Assembly: GCA_004557385.1 (NCBI GenBank)
Contig: SFEA01000054.1
Coordinates: 1-13,760 of the forward strand
DNA from: Bacteroidales bacterium
GTDB taxonomy: Bacteria > Bacteroidota > Bacteroidia > Bacteroidales > Muribaculaceae
Direction of reading: 5' to 3'
Length of the DNA: 13,760 nucleotides
Made by a program: the position numbers and the translations under genes. The notes below the pieces were generated by a model. The model did not search any database, had not been told where the DNA came from, and saw only the letters and a program-made list of their open reading frames with translations. This document shows positions 1-10,500 of the stretch, piece after piece. Each line of letters opens with the position of its first letter. Position 1 is the stretch's first letter.

Positions 1-1
1 G

Positions 2-424
2 TATGGTTATCAATACAGCGAAATCATCCGTTCGCTTATGAGCGTTTATTTCTGTGGCGGCTCATGCATAGAGGATGTCACCTCTCATCTGATGTACCAC
101 CTTTCGCTTCATCCGACACTTCGCACATGCAGTGCCGACACGATTCTCAGAGCCATATAGGAACTGACCCGGGATAACATTTCCTACACATCCCACACTG
201 GGAAGATCTACTACTTCAACACGGCAGACAAGCTGAATACACTGCTCCTCAATTGCCTATTGTCCACAGGGCAGCTGAAAGAGGGCGAGGGGTATGACGT
301 TGACTTCGACCTCCAGTTCATAGAGGCTGAGAAGTTTGATGCGAAACCCACATACAAGAAGTTTCTCGGGTACCGTCCGGGTGTGGCTGTCATTGGCGAC
401 ATGATTGTCGGCATAGAGAACCGA
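2..424 (+). pseudogene. IS1380-family transposase remnant
   Basis: This frame reads like the N-terminal part of Bacteroides IS1380-type DDE transposases: a YGYQYSEIIRSLMSVY stretch, then an AIxELT helix, a TGQLKEGEGYDVDFD segment with acidic residues of the catalytic type, and a KFLGYRPGVAVIGDMIVGIEN block. These are recalled family features, not a database match. The gene is broken. It enters from beyond the left edge, codon 158-160 is TAG in frame just before the ELT segment, and similarity stops after the GIENR block near 420-424, where the intact protein would carry on through the rest of the catalytic core. A TTG at 260 could restart the frame but would give no working enzyme. It lies inside what I read as the end of an integrated element. 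Confidence 0.75.
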
Positions 425-721
425 CGAACGAAGCAAGAGCAGAGACAAAGCTTGCTTTGGCTATGCCTTGCGAGGAGAAGGAAGCCCAAAGGGCAACAGC
501 TCTTTGAGAGGATTGAACAGAAAGATGCAGAGTTATTTGATGGTAAACTTATTGATTTTGAAGCAGAGATTATAGAATTTCGTGCTATGTACTATATAAC
601 CAACATATTCAATGCTCTAAATGATGGCAATGAAGAGAAAGCTCAGAAATTGGCAAACCTTTCTGATGCATATCTCGGTACGCTCAATGCAAAGCTACAG
701 GATGTATATAAAATCGGCTAA
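425..721 (+). pseudogene. unrecognised ORF tail fused in frame to the transposase remnant
   Basis: The frame of the transposase remnant stays open for about 98 more codons and stops at TAA 719-721, but the sequence no longer resembles a transposase. It begins with a basic, Gln-rich stretch (about 425-490) and passes into an acidic, helix-prone segment (about 500-720) rich in Glu, Asp, Leu, Ala and Asn, with no Cys and no membrane segment. The DNA also becomes AT-richer after about position 530. It may be the C-terminal part of another mobile-element gene joined by deletion. I do not recognise a family. No start codon, promoter or ribosome binding site shows that it is made as a separate protein. 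Confidence 0.35.
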
Positions 722-805
722 GAATCAACATAAGAATCTTATAGAAATTATGAACCGTTACTAGACAGAATAACGACTACGGTATGTAGCCTCTGACATT
801 AAATC

Positions 806-881
806 TATTGGTGCAAAGTTAGTGTTAAACACAAGGAAACTGTCTTTATTCTAATGGTTTTATACTAACTTTGTACCAATA
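806..881. promoter_or_regulatory. 18-bp inverted repeat holding divergent TAACTTTG boxes
   Basis: Arms 806-823 and 864-881 are reverse complements except for one position that would be a G-U pair in RNA. About 40 bp separate them. Each arm contains TAACTTTG, a perfect match to the Bacteroidetes -7 consensus TAnnTTTG: at 866-873 on the + strand, and on the minus strand over 814-821. The two boxes point outward. Convincing -33 TTTG boxes are missing on both sides. It may be a divergent promoter or operator, or the end of a mobile element. Confidence 0.45.
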
Positions 882-893
882 ATAGGATATAAC

Positions 894-930
894 GCTACAT
901 CGTGCTACAAGACGCTACAAGTAGGCTACA
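894..930 (+). repeat. four GCTACA direct repeats at helical spacing
   Basis: GCTACA begins at 894, 904, 914 and 925, so the spacing is 10, 10 and 11 bp, about one turn of B-DNA. A fifth copy at 978-983 is 53 bp further on, about five turns. All copies have the same orientation and lie just downstream of the TAACTTTG box at 866-873. Phased short repeats like these are usually binding sites for a protein that stacks along one face of DNA, such as a recombinase arm-site binder, excisionase or repressor. The protein is not in this window. Confidence 0.5.
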
Positions 931-982
931 TCTTTCAATGCCTATAATAGTTATGTAACATCTTGAAAATCAATATTGCTAC

Positions 983-1294
983 ATGAAGATACAACTTTCA
1001 GAGTCATATTTGACTTATAGGCATTTGAATAATAATGGTAAGATAGAGGTCATGGTGTAGTATTATCCCCCTTTCATAAGGGCAATTCATAAACATAATA
1101 CAAAGGCAATGAGATGATAAACAGAAAACAATGGCAACCGACTTGTTTAAAAGTAAGAAGCGAGTGTAGTAATGCCATAATCTCCTCAAAGATTTGAGAA
1201 GGTGGAGTAGAAAATAGAGTCGATGGATTTCTTAAAAATAGTTAAATTGTATAACAAAAGTCATTCATACACAGTGTTTTAAGACGTTTTGTCT
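983..1294 (+). other. degraded AT-rich stretch with no credible gene
   Basis: I see no convincing gene here. An ATG at 983 opens 25 codons ending at TAG 1058-1060. Its SYLTYRHLNNNGK stretch loosely recalls the start of Bacteroides tyrosine recombinases, but the match is too short to call. A small CCCTT/AAGGG hairpin lies near 1070-1081. Between the GCTACA repeats and the tRNA-derived attachment site, a decayed integrase region is a reasonable guess only. Confidence 0.3.
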
Positions 1295-1312
1295 TGCGCC
1301 AGTTCTGCGCCA
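1295..1312 (+). repeat. paired TGCGCCA repeats near the element end
   Basis: TGCGCCA occurs at 1295-1301 and 1306-1312, 11 bp apart in direct orientation. A short inverted pair, ATTTTTCG and CGAAAAT, follows at about 1312-1339. The pair lies some 80-100 bp inside the proposed attachment site, where tyrosine recombinase arm-type sites are commonly found. The role is inferred from position. Confidence 0.35.
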
Positions 1313-1393
1313 TTTTTCGTGCAAAATAAGCGAAAATGCCTAAAGACGGCACTTGAATATCAACGAGTTACAGAAGATGGTAGAGTGGTATAA

Positions 1394-1411
1394 AATCCCT
1401 CTCTCTCCGCT
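1394..1411 (+). other. attachment-site scar: 3' end of a tRNA gene, probably tRNA-Ser
   Basis: AATCCCTCTCTCTCCGCT reads as a tRNA 3' end: end of the T loop (AAT), 3' strand of the T stem (CCCTC), 3' strand of the acceptor stem (TCTCTCC) and discriminator G. G at that position fits tRNA-Ser. The upstream bases do not form the rest of a tRNA: there is no GGAGAGA 5' acceptor strand, and GTATAAA stands where GGTTCGA is expected. Integrative elements of Bacteroides (NBU1 is the known example) insert in tRNA 3' ends and leave such a partial duplicate at the far junction. The terminator right behind it supports native chromosome on the right. Confidence 0.65.
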
Positions 1412-1415
1412 AAGG

Positions 1416-1446
1416 AAAAGGGCTCAACAAAGTGAGTCCTTTTTTT
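1416..1446 (+). terminator. rho-independent terminator behind the tRNA 3' fragment
   Basis: Arms 1416-1426 and 1433-1443 pair over 11 bp (one G-U) around an ACAAAG loop, and the T run extends to 1446. It starts five bases after the tRNA fragment, so it is probably the native terminator of the tRNA gene that was split off when the element inserted. It would also stop any transcript leaving the element rightward. Confidence 0.75.
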
Positions 1447-1450
1447 ATTC

Positions 1451-1490
1451 CAAATTAAAAACAGAGATGCGGATTATTCGCATCTCTGTT
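1451..1490 (-). terminator. probable terminator of the giant gene
   Basis: Arms 1460-1471 and 1479-1490 form a perfect 12-bp stem (AACAGAGATGCG) with a 7-base loop. Read on the minus strand, the stem is followed by TTTTTAATTT, as expected for an intrinsic terminator of the gene that stops at 1596, about 105 bp upstream on that strand. The + side lacks a T run. Confidence 0.65.
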
Positions 1491-1540
1491 AATTGTCTGA
1501 AAAATAGGATTTATATATTTCCTGATTCTTTCGGATTAAA

Positions 1541-1583
1541 TTCCTCTAAGGTTATCATTTAATTGATGTTAGCCTTAGAGGAA
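1541..1583 (-). terminator. long hairpin directly after the giant gene stop codon
   Basis: TTCCTCTAAGG (1541-1551) and its exact complement (1573-1583) form an 11-bp stem that can extend inward through several more pairs. On the minus strand it begins 13 bases after the TAA. Only a short AATTT follows, so it may be a 3'-end stabiliser or processing hairpin rather than a terminator alone. Confidence 0.45.
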
Positions 1584-1595
1584 AAAATTATTACA

Positions 1596-4500
1596 TTACT
1601 TGTTGATAACAACCATTCGTGTAATCACAGTTTGAGTATTCATGTCGAATTTACGGCAGAGATATACTCCACAATCTGTAGGCTTGCTCGGCAGGCGTAC
1701 GCCACCCACGGTGTACCATTGAGTTTGGGTGTTGGCGTCGTCGGCAAGAATGGCGTCGACGTGCGACGTGCTGCTGAAAGCCACCACGAGCGGTGAGCTG
1801 TGGGTGCCTATGAGAGCATCTTCCTCGTAGGTGACGGTTACATCCGACACATATTCAACGCCGTCGCGCACCATCTTGAAGTAGAGCGTGAGACTTTCGT
1901 CGCCAGGCACGGTGAAGTAGGCATAGCCTTCGCCATCAGCCACCTCAGTGGTGCGGCATTCGGTGCCATCGAACACTGCCACTTGGCTGCCGATGGCTGG
2001 CTCGCCTTCCCACGTGATTGAAGCCACGATGCACATGTTGCCCGGATATTTGTAGTAGCTTATCGGGCTGAATACTCGTTGCATATTATCCATTAGCAGT
2101 GAGACATCTTCCATTAACAAAGCACCTGAAGCCAGGCGTGCAGTTGCATATTGCTCTGGATATCTGAAGGTGCGTTCTTCAGCGGCTGAATTCTGAATCA
2201 TGTAGCCCTGACCAGGATTTAGAGCCTTGAGAGAGCCGTTCCATTCATAACCGTCGTACATTGCAAATCCGCGTTGTGCCTTGATAACATCGCCATTCTG
2301 CGGGTTCATTGGGGCGAGTGCTTCGTTAACACTTGCGGTGTGCATTGCGTTGTAAGCAATCCAGTTCCAACCCGGCTGCAAGGTGATAGCGCGTTGCTCA
2401 TCGGTGAGGCGTGTGCCAATCACGTTGAGCGTCTGCGGCGATGCCATGCGCACACGGTACATCGAGCGGTTGTCAACTTCGAATGCTTTACCGAAGTATT
2501 GACCGTTTTCAAACGTGCCGAAATCAAACTGACTCTTCACGATATCGGTGTTTGCAGCAACTGGGCTGAACACTTTTTCCACAGCCATATCCTGGGCATG
2601 GGCGTAGAACGAAATCCAGTTCCAACCCTCAACAAGGTTGTGAGTTTGCTCGATAAGGTCGGTGGCGTTTAGCAGGACGGGGGCAGCGAATGTGCCGTAA
2701 ACCTGATTGTCACGGAAGCTGATTTCCTGCGAAGTGCTCAACTCGGGATACTTGGTGCCCGTGCTGTTGTCGTAGGCGTAGAACACAACCGGTTTGCCGG
2801 CATCGGCTTCGTTGCCATAGATGTCGAGCAGCACGAAGTAGTTGTCGTAGCGAGCATTGTAAACCGGGTGAGCCACACCGCGGCATTCGCCGTCGATGAA
2901 TGCAGCCACGATGTCTTCGGCGTCGTTTGTGGGCTTACCGAGGTATGAGAGCGTGCCCACAAGGTTCATCGAATTCTCATAGTCAGCTTCGTTCACGCTC
3001 CACTGAGGCACATCGCCTGTAACCTTGAGGCAGATGGTGAGAGCCGATGAGATATCGTCGTTGCCAGTGAGATAAACAGTACCCTCGTAAGCACCGATGG
3101 CGACACTTTGCGGGATGTCGAATCCTATCGTTGTCGTAGTGAGGGCTTCGGCAGCGCCTTCCTCCTTGCTTGCGATGAGCCACGACGGCAGTTCGCTTAG
3201 AGTCCACACTTGCTGAGTGCCGCCGTTGTTTGTGAACGTAGCTTCAACGTGAGCGGTTTCGTCAACATGTTTTGTGATGTTGATTGTCGGCTTGTCCCAA
3301 GTGAGTTCGTTGCTGTTCACGAATGCGGTCCAGCTTACAGGCAGCGAGCGGTTGCCGTTGAGGTCGAGCACCGATTGCGACGTGAAGTGCAGAGTGCAGC
3401 CTTCGATGTCGGCGGCATTTTCCTTGATGTCGAACACCACTTTGTTGTCACTTGCAGTGAACGAGAAGCTAAGGTTGGTTTCGGTTTGCGCTGCACGGAT
3501 AGCAGGCGAATCGTCGGTGTACTTAAAGCCTGAGCCCGACTCGTAAACAGCCTTATTTTCGCTGTTGATGAGGTCGTTTGCAGTGCCTTCGGTCACAACC
3601 TGATTTTCGCTGTTCAGCACTTTAGTTTCAAACGGATAGTATGCTACAAGTCCGCCTTCTTCGCCGGTGAGACGAGCTTTGCGACGCTCGTTGAGCAATT
3701 CAGCGGTGAGCGTAGCATTCCATATTCTCACTTCGTCGATTGAGCCTTTGAGCTTGCGGTCGTAAGCATACATCGTTTCAGTTCCTGGCGAGCGGCGAGC
3801 ACCGATGATGAGACGGTCGGAGGCAGTCTGACCGATGTTAGCGGCGCTTGTCGACAGAGTGCGTTTGCCATCGACATAAACCGAAACGTGTCCTGTACGG
3901 AGCACGTTGAGTGCCACATGGTGCCAAGCGTTATCAAGCAGAGATGCTTGCGAAGCAGAATAGTCAGAGCCGAGCGACGACAGGTTGAGCTTGCCTGCAG
4001 CGTCAAGCCAGAGTTCCACTTCGCCGCTCTGGAAGAGTTCGGCTTCGCCGGTTTGCTCAGCGGCACGCATCCAAATTTCGATAGCGCAGTTGTCGGAAGC
4101 CAGAGGCGAAATAGCGGCGGTCTTGATGTCGAGGTGCGAAGTGCCGTCGAGGTCAATAGCCTTGTTTTCGTTGTCAATCTTCCAAGTTTCAGCAGCCATC
4201 TTCATGTGGCGGTTACGAGCATAGTCGGTGATGAGAGTGCCATCGCCTTCGTTCATCTTCCAATAGCCAATGAGGTGAGGTGTTGAAGGCTTCTTTGTCT
4301 TGTTCTTGTCAAGCAGAGCCACTGTGGCGTCGTGAGCTTCGTCCCAAAGGGTGAGTTCGTGGATGGCGCCTTGTGTTGAGCTGCTGCCGATGCTGAGTTT
4401 GCCTTGACCCTCGTAAGCGTTTGCAGGAGTGTCGTCGAAGAGGGTGACGGTGCTGCTGTCGTGTGCGTAGGTTGCATTGAGCAGCGGCTGACTGCCTGCC

Positions 4501-7500
4501 TTATAGCTGAGGGTGAGGTAAATCCACTTGTCTTTCGGCATCACGTTTGTCGAGGTGTAAACCGAGCCTGCAATGTTCACCGTGAGGTGACCTTGTGCGT
4601 CGGTGCCGATTTCAAACTTGGTGGTACCGCTGCCGTGAGCCACAATCGCGCCTTCGCTTGCGATATTCACCCAAGCGTCGATGCTGAAGTCGCGGTTGCT
4701 GAGCACGATGTCGGCTTCCGTAGCGGCTGAGCTGTCGTCGGTTGCCATGTCGAGAGCCACGTCGTGCTGCACGGGTGCGCCGTTGAGAACGCCAGTTACT
4801 CTGAAGTTAGCCGTGTTGGTGAGCATACCTTTTTGGATATCTTCGTTGTACTGGATGCTGATTTCGTCACCTGCGTTGAGGATGCCGTCGGCTGGTTGCG
4901 GCAAGCCGAGTGGCTGCGGACGACTCATATCCTTAATTACGGTGATTTCATCGCTCTGATTGTAAACCTCTTCGTTTCCGTAAGTAGCCACCGAGAGTAC
5001 ACGGAATCGATATGTAGCATCGGCATAATCCTTCATGTTGAATTTGTAACTTACGGTAGCTGTTTCCGGCAAGTACTCGTTGTTTTCGGTCTTGTCTTCC
5101 TCGTTGAGCACATATTCATGGAATGTGGTCCAGCTGAGGTCGCCCGGTGCCAAGAATTGCAGACGGAATGCTTTGAGGTTGTTGTAGTTGCGGTCGAACT
5201 GGCTGAACGAGATGTTCAGTTCAGCATCGTCGCCGAGCATCGAGTTGAGCGTAGTGTGGTCGAGCTTCATTGCCACGGCTGACGACGAAGGAACGAATCT
5301 TGCAGAGATATAAACGGTGTCTGCAATTTGGTCCCAAATGCTTGTCGGGTCGTACTGCGACTGCGAAGCGAGAACAACACCAATGCTGTCGTAGTCAAGA
5401 ATACCGAGGTTGGTCTGGGTGAGCTGAAGTGCTTTTTCCACTGTTTGTCCGCCCGGTATCTTGATGAGACGGTTTTCGGTGAGAACTTGACCGTCGATAG
5501 AGATTTTAGCGCCGTTTGGATTGGTTTCGTCAATCACAAGGAGCTTGTAATATACGTCTTCGTCAATTTCCGACTTGTTAGAGAGTTTCAGACGGAAGTT
5601 TGCAGGTTGACCGGTTGGAACATTGAGTGCCATTGGTTCTACAACGTCGATTTCCGGTACTTCTATCTGCATGGTTGCTTCCATGATTACTTCTTCCTTG
5701 TCGAGATATTTGGTTCTTACTTCGCCTTCGTACGGGCCTGAGGTCTGTCCTGCAACGGTGCGGAAGATTGGCGAGTAAGCGCCATAGTTATAAATGTCAA
5801 CTGAGAGGGCGTCATCGTCGCCTGATTCCTGAAGGGTGTATGACATGGAAGCCAATTTGGTTTCTTCGCTCTCGTTTGTGTTGTGTCTGCCGCCGCCTGA
5901 AACGGTTTCGGCTTCACCTACAAGTCCCACATTATTCCAAGTGAAACCTGTTGACAATCCAACATGTGCACAAGTGACTACTGTACAGTCGTATGTAGTT
6001 CCGTGAGATTCTTCCTTTTCTACAGAACGACTTACACTTGCGCCGGAGTCGAACGATGCATTTTCTACAAGATATTTGTCTTTATTCTTGTGAGCATTTA
6101 CCTTTTCCTGTTCGTTGAGGCGAAGGTATTTTATCCAGTTCTCAATCTGAGTGTTACACCAGAGCACGGAGTCTTCGTAGCACTTTGTTTCGTCGTTAGG
6201 AACAATCATTGTGTACGACGGACCTTTGTACGACGGCGCTTTTGTTGCCTTGCTTCCCCAAACCTTCTTGTCGTGGTTGTTCGAACCGTAGCGCTCGTCG
6301 TCGGGCGACAAGGTGGTGAGGTAAATCGGGTTCTTGCCAGTGTTTTCGTGACCTTCGATGCTTGTTACGGTCTGCAGATGAGTGTCGCGTAAAGCACGCA
6401 GGTTAGGAATGAGGGTGTTTTCGATGTAGTATGCAGTATAAGCAAACGCTGTTTGGTATTCAAGTCCTGTTGTGATGATGTCTTCCAGGTCGAGTTTCAC
6501 TTCGTTGCTTGATGCTGCTGCGCGGTGGAAGTTTACTTCACGAGCTTTACCGAAAACGAGGTTGTTTGAAGTTCCCACAAACACGTCACCATTTGCTCCC
6601 ACATATTCAGGCTCTGCCGATGTGGCAATGCTCTTGGTTGTGGTTATTTGGTGGCTCCAAGTATTGGCACTTTCAATGTTTGTCGTAACTTTTACTCCTA
6701 CGTCTAAGTTAAACACTGATTTTGCTTCATTTTCGAGTGCAACGGCAAATCCGACAGAAGTAGTGAGTGTTGGGCCGAATTTCCAGTGTAATATAGCGTC
6801 GGTTTCTGATGTTGTCACTGAACCGCTGCTCTTTGAATATGAAGAAATAGAGCCTGAAGTCCATTCAGCACTTGAGAGTGAGCCCGGTGGGTCACGCAGA
6901 ATCATTTCCACCATATCCGGACCGGCTGTCACGAAGTTGTTGCCTGTTGGCATTGAACCGAGCACTATGCACGGCATGCCGTTTCCGCTCCAGTTGTATG
7001 TGCGTTCGTCAATATCGTAGTACATCGATATAGTGCGTGTGTAAGGAGCTGTTACGTTCGGCAAACCTGCCTTCCAAATGTATGTTGCACGGCCGTCGGA
7101 GTCGAGAGTGATTTTGTTGTCGGTAACTTCCACGAGTGTTCCGGCAGGCTTTCCTACGTTGTTGTCGATAGCATATACGAGCTGCTCTGACGAGAGTTCG
7201 TTGGCGATGGTTACTTCAACGTCTTCCAATGGCACAACATATTTGGCGGGGCTTCCTTTCACGTCTTCGTTTATGTATTCTTCATAAGCCTCTATTTTGA
7301 AGGTGTATTTGCTTAGAGATTCAAATACCGCACCACCATATTTATATGTCACAGTGCCGTCTTCTGCCACGGTGTAGATATCGGTGATATCGATAGCACC
7401 TTCTTCATCGCTAATTGAGTATTTGTCAATACCGAATGAGCCGTCGGTTCTGTCTGCTTGAGTGACAATAAACGTCGGTTCGCTGTGATATGTTTGCTTC

Positions 7501-10500
7501 AATGAGTAATTGTAGGTGTATCTATCTATCGTGCCGTTCTTTCTTTCAATAGAATCGGTGTATTCAATCATCGGATTTGTCAAATCCGATGTTGTTGGGC
7601 TGCCAACGGCCTTTCCGTTTGCCTTTACAATAATCGATTCAACTTTATAGCTCAATGGCGGAACCATTGCTGAGAATTCACCGGTGACGGAGTCGGTGTT
7701 GATGTAGATTTTCGAGTTGAAATCGCCTGCACCGCGCCACGAACGGCTGTTGATGGCTTTGGTGGCTGATGCCACATCCACTTTCTCCGGGTTATCTTCG
7801 TAGCTGTAGGTCGTGCCGTCTTGCACCTTTACTACGTTGAGGCGATATTTGCCCACGTTGGGTGTGAGAACAAGTTCGGTGATACCGATGTTGTTTGCGC
7901 TCTCGCCAAAGCCGAGTGGCTTGTTACCTTCGGTGCTGCCACCTACCACACGTCCCGAGAAGTTCACGAGGGTCTTGTCGATAAATTCAAGGTTGCTTAC
8001 CGGTTTTTCAAACGTGAGTCTTTCGCCTGTTTCGTTCGGGTCTGCCGGGTAGCGTCCGCTTGAAGCAAACACGTGTCCGTCTTTTCTCACTTCAATAAAG
8101 TGGTCGCCGATGGGCACGCTGATGGTGAATGAACCGTCGGATGCCGAGGTTACGAGTTGTCCGTCTTTGCTGCAGATGTCACCGTCAACATAGAAGTTAC
8201 ATCCTTCCACCGGGTAATCTGTGCCTTCGTAATAAACGTATCCCGAAACTGGGAACGACGAAACGTCGGTGAAGTCAACACCGCTGTGAACGAGCGACGA
8301 TGCGCTCACGTAGCGTGTGGAGTATTGTGGTGAGAACTCGTGAATGCCAAGTGTTGGCACTACCATATAGTTTGTACCGTCGCCTGAGAATGGCACGCCG
8401 CGAACCACAAAGTTGCCTTGTGCATCGGTGTAGGCAAAGAGTGAGAGCTGTGTGCTTTCAGGCACTATCTCACTTGTCACCGATGTCTTTACGCCACCAA
8501 ATCGTGCATGATTGCCGTTTGCCACGCCGCTGGTCTTTGAATAGTCGTAGGCGAATGTTTGTCCGTTGATGCCTTCATCCACCGGCCAGTAGGCAAACAG
8601 TCCGTCTTCGGTGCCGGCAAGCAGGTGATTGTAGTTCTTCAGAATTTCTTCCGTAGTGAGTGCTTTGCCGCTGAACAAACGCATTTCGTCGATGTATCCG
8701 CTGAAAGCGTTATCCACGTTCAGGGCATAGCTGCCACCCATGCACACGCCGCTCTTTGCGCTCTCGTCGAAGTTGATTCTGAGGATATGCAGTTCTGGCG
8801 ATACCTTCACGCTGTCGAGCTTGTTGATTGCCGTGAGGCGTGTCCAGTTTGAGCTGTTCACACTGAGCGTGAGCGATGTGTATTCATTTGCAGGCAATGT
8901 AAGTCCGGTTTCTTCTGCCGTATCGCCTTGTGCCAAAAGCACTTTATAGCCGTCGTCGGTGAGTTCGCCTAAGCGCAGGCTCAGCTGGTCGCCGATTGAG
9001 AAGAACACCGGTGTGCCGGCATTTTGAACCTCATTCGGGCGCACCATCATCTGCACGCTGAAGTCCTTGTCTTTGAATTTTTCATTCAGGCTCTTGCCGT
9101 CAAGGTCGAGGTACAGACCATCGCCGGCTTCCTGTGTGCTTATTGCATAGAATTGCGATGCATCGCTTGCCGTTTCGCTGTTTTTCACAATGCTCACGCG
9201 TGCATCTTTCACTGCCGTGCCTGTGCCGTAGGTAATACGTCCCGACACTATACCCGTTGAACGGCAGAATCCTTCGTCGGTTTCAAACAGTTGTGTCTCG
9301 CTTGAGCCGCACGACGATGTTGACACCACCTTATAGTCATAGTAAAGTCCCGGCTGTGCCGTGTTGTCCTCATAGGTGTAGTAAGTGTCGGTGCCGGTTA
9401 CCTTGTATATTGTGGCCCAGGTTTGCGTGCCTTTCACGCGGCGGAGCAGCTCGTACTTTGTAGGATTCGAGTCAACTTGCTTTGCCTCCCACGTCACTTT
9501 CACCATTCCCTGGTAATCGCCTTTTGTGGTTGATACCGAGGTGACTTTCGATTGCCCTTCAAGCTGAACCATTTTTGTGGTGTCGCTCGACGCGGTGTAA
9601 ATGCCATTAAAGAGGTTTGCCTGAATCTGATATTGATATCCCGTACAAGCCGAAAGGTCCTTGTTATCAACGTAGGTGAATTTCACGTCATCTTGGCTGG
9701 TAATGCCTTTGGTGCCTACCTGCTCCCATTCGTCAAGTTGAGAATCTCGCCTTAAGATATTGTATGTGAACGGCAGTGTGCCTTTATATGGCTCGGCTTG
9801 CCATGAGAGCTTGATAGTGCTTTCACCTGCCACAATGCTGTCGGTTTTGATACTGAAACTAACATCGGACCTTGCATCTACACTTACCATAAGTCTGTCC
9901 AAAATAGTATTTTGAGGCGAGTTGTTTGGAACAAATGCTACATCGTAGGTGTAGCCAGTAAGAAATTCTTTAGCAGGCACTGAATATTTTGTTGTGCCCG
10001 CAGGAATATTTGATGCCACCAATCCTCTTTGACTTGGGTCATCTGTTGGATAACTGAAAATCGTCCAGGTGCCGGGATTTGGTTTTTGTCTGCCAAAAAA
10101 AATCGAAGGCTCCAGCTCCCAGCTTAAATCCATTTCCTTGTCCCATTGATCAAATTTGCCAGTTAAATTCTTGGCTCGAACATAATCTTCACACGGTTTA
10201 CAGTAATTATACCAGAGATTTGTCTGGATATGGTCTTGGTCACCAGTGCTCGTTGAATAAGTTCTTGCAGGAACCTTACATACTTGTTGCAGCTTAAAAT
10301 CAGAGTAATCCCCGTAAGTATCTCCTTCAGGGCAACTTAAATCTGTAAAACTAAATTTATCACCGACATTGTATTGAGTTAATTTATCACTTCCTTCACC
10401 AAAATTTGTGTTAAGGTAATATGTGCCGTCGGTAACGCCCCAATCATAAATCTTTCCGGTTATACTCATCTTGCCATATTCGGTGCGTTCCGGATAAAAA

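Noticed and set aside
1004..1189. 61-codon minus frame in the mobile-element remnant
   Set aside because: It has low-complexity hydrophobic content and no partner gene, promoter or family resemblance.
1340..1413. A complete tRNA gene ending at 1411
   Set aside because: Only the T-loop end, T-stem 3' strand, acceptor 3' strand and discriminator are present. The 5' acceptor strand, D arm and anticodon arm cannot be built from the upstream bases.
1353..1562. 69-codon + frame over the tRNA-derived site
   Set aside because: It runs through the attachment-site fragment, the terminator and a second hairpin, which is not compatible with a real gene.
1800..9755. Many + strand frames of 60-180 codons opposite the giant gene
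   Set aside because: They are antisense shadows of one intact 3157-codon frame with clear domains. None shows a promoter, a family resemblance or a break in the minus-strand gene.
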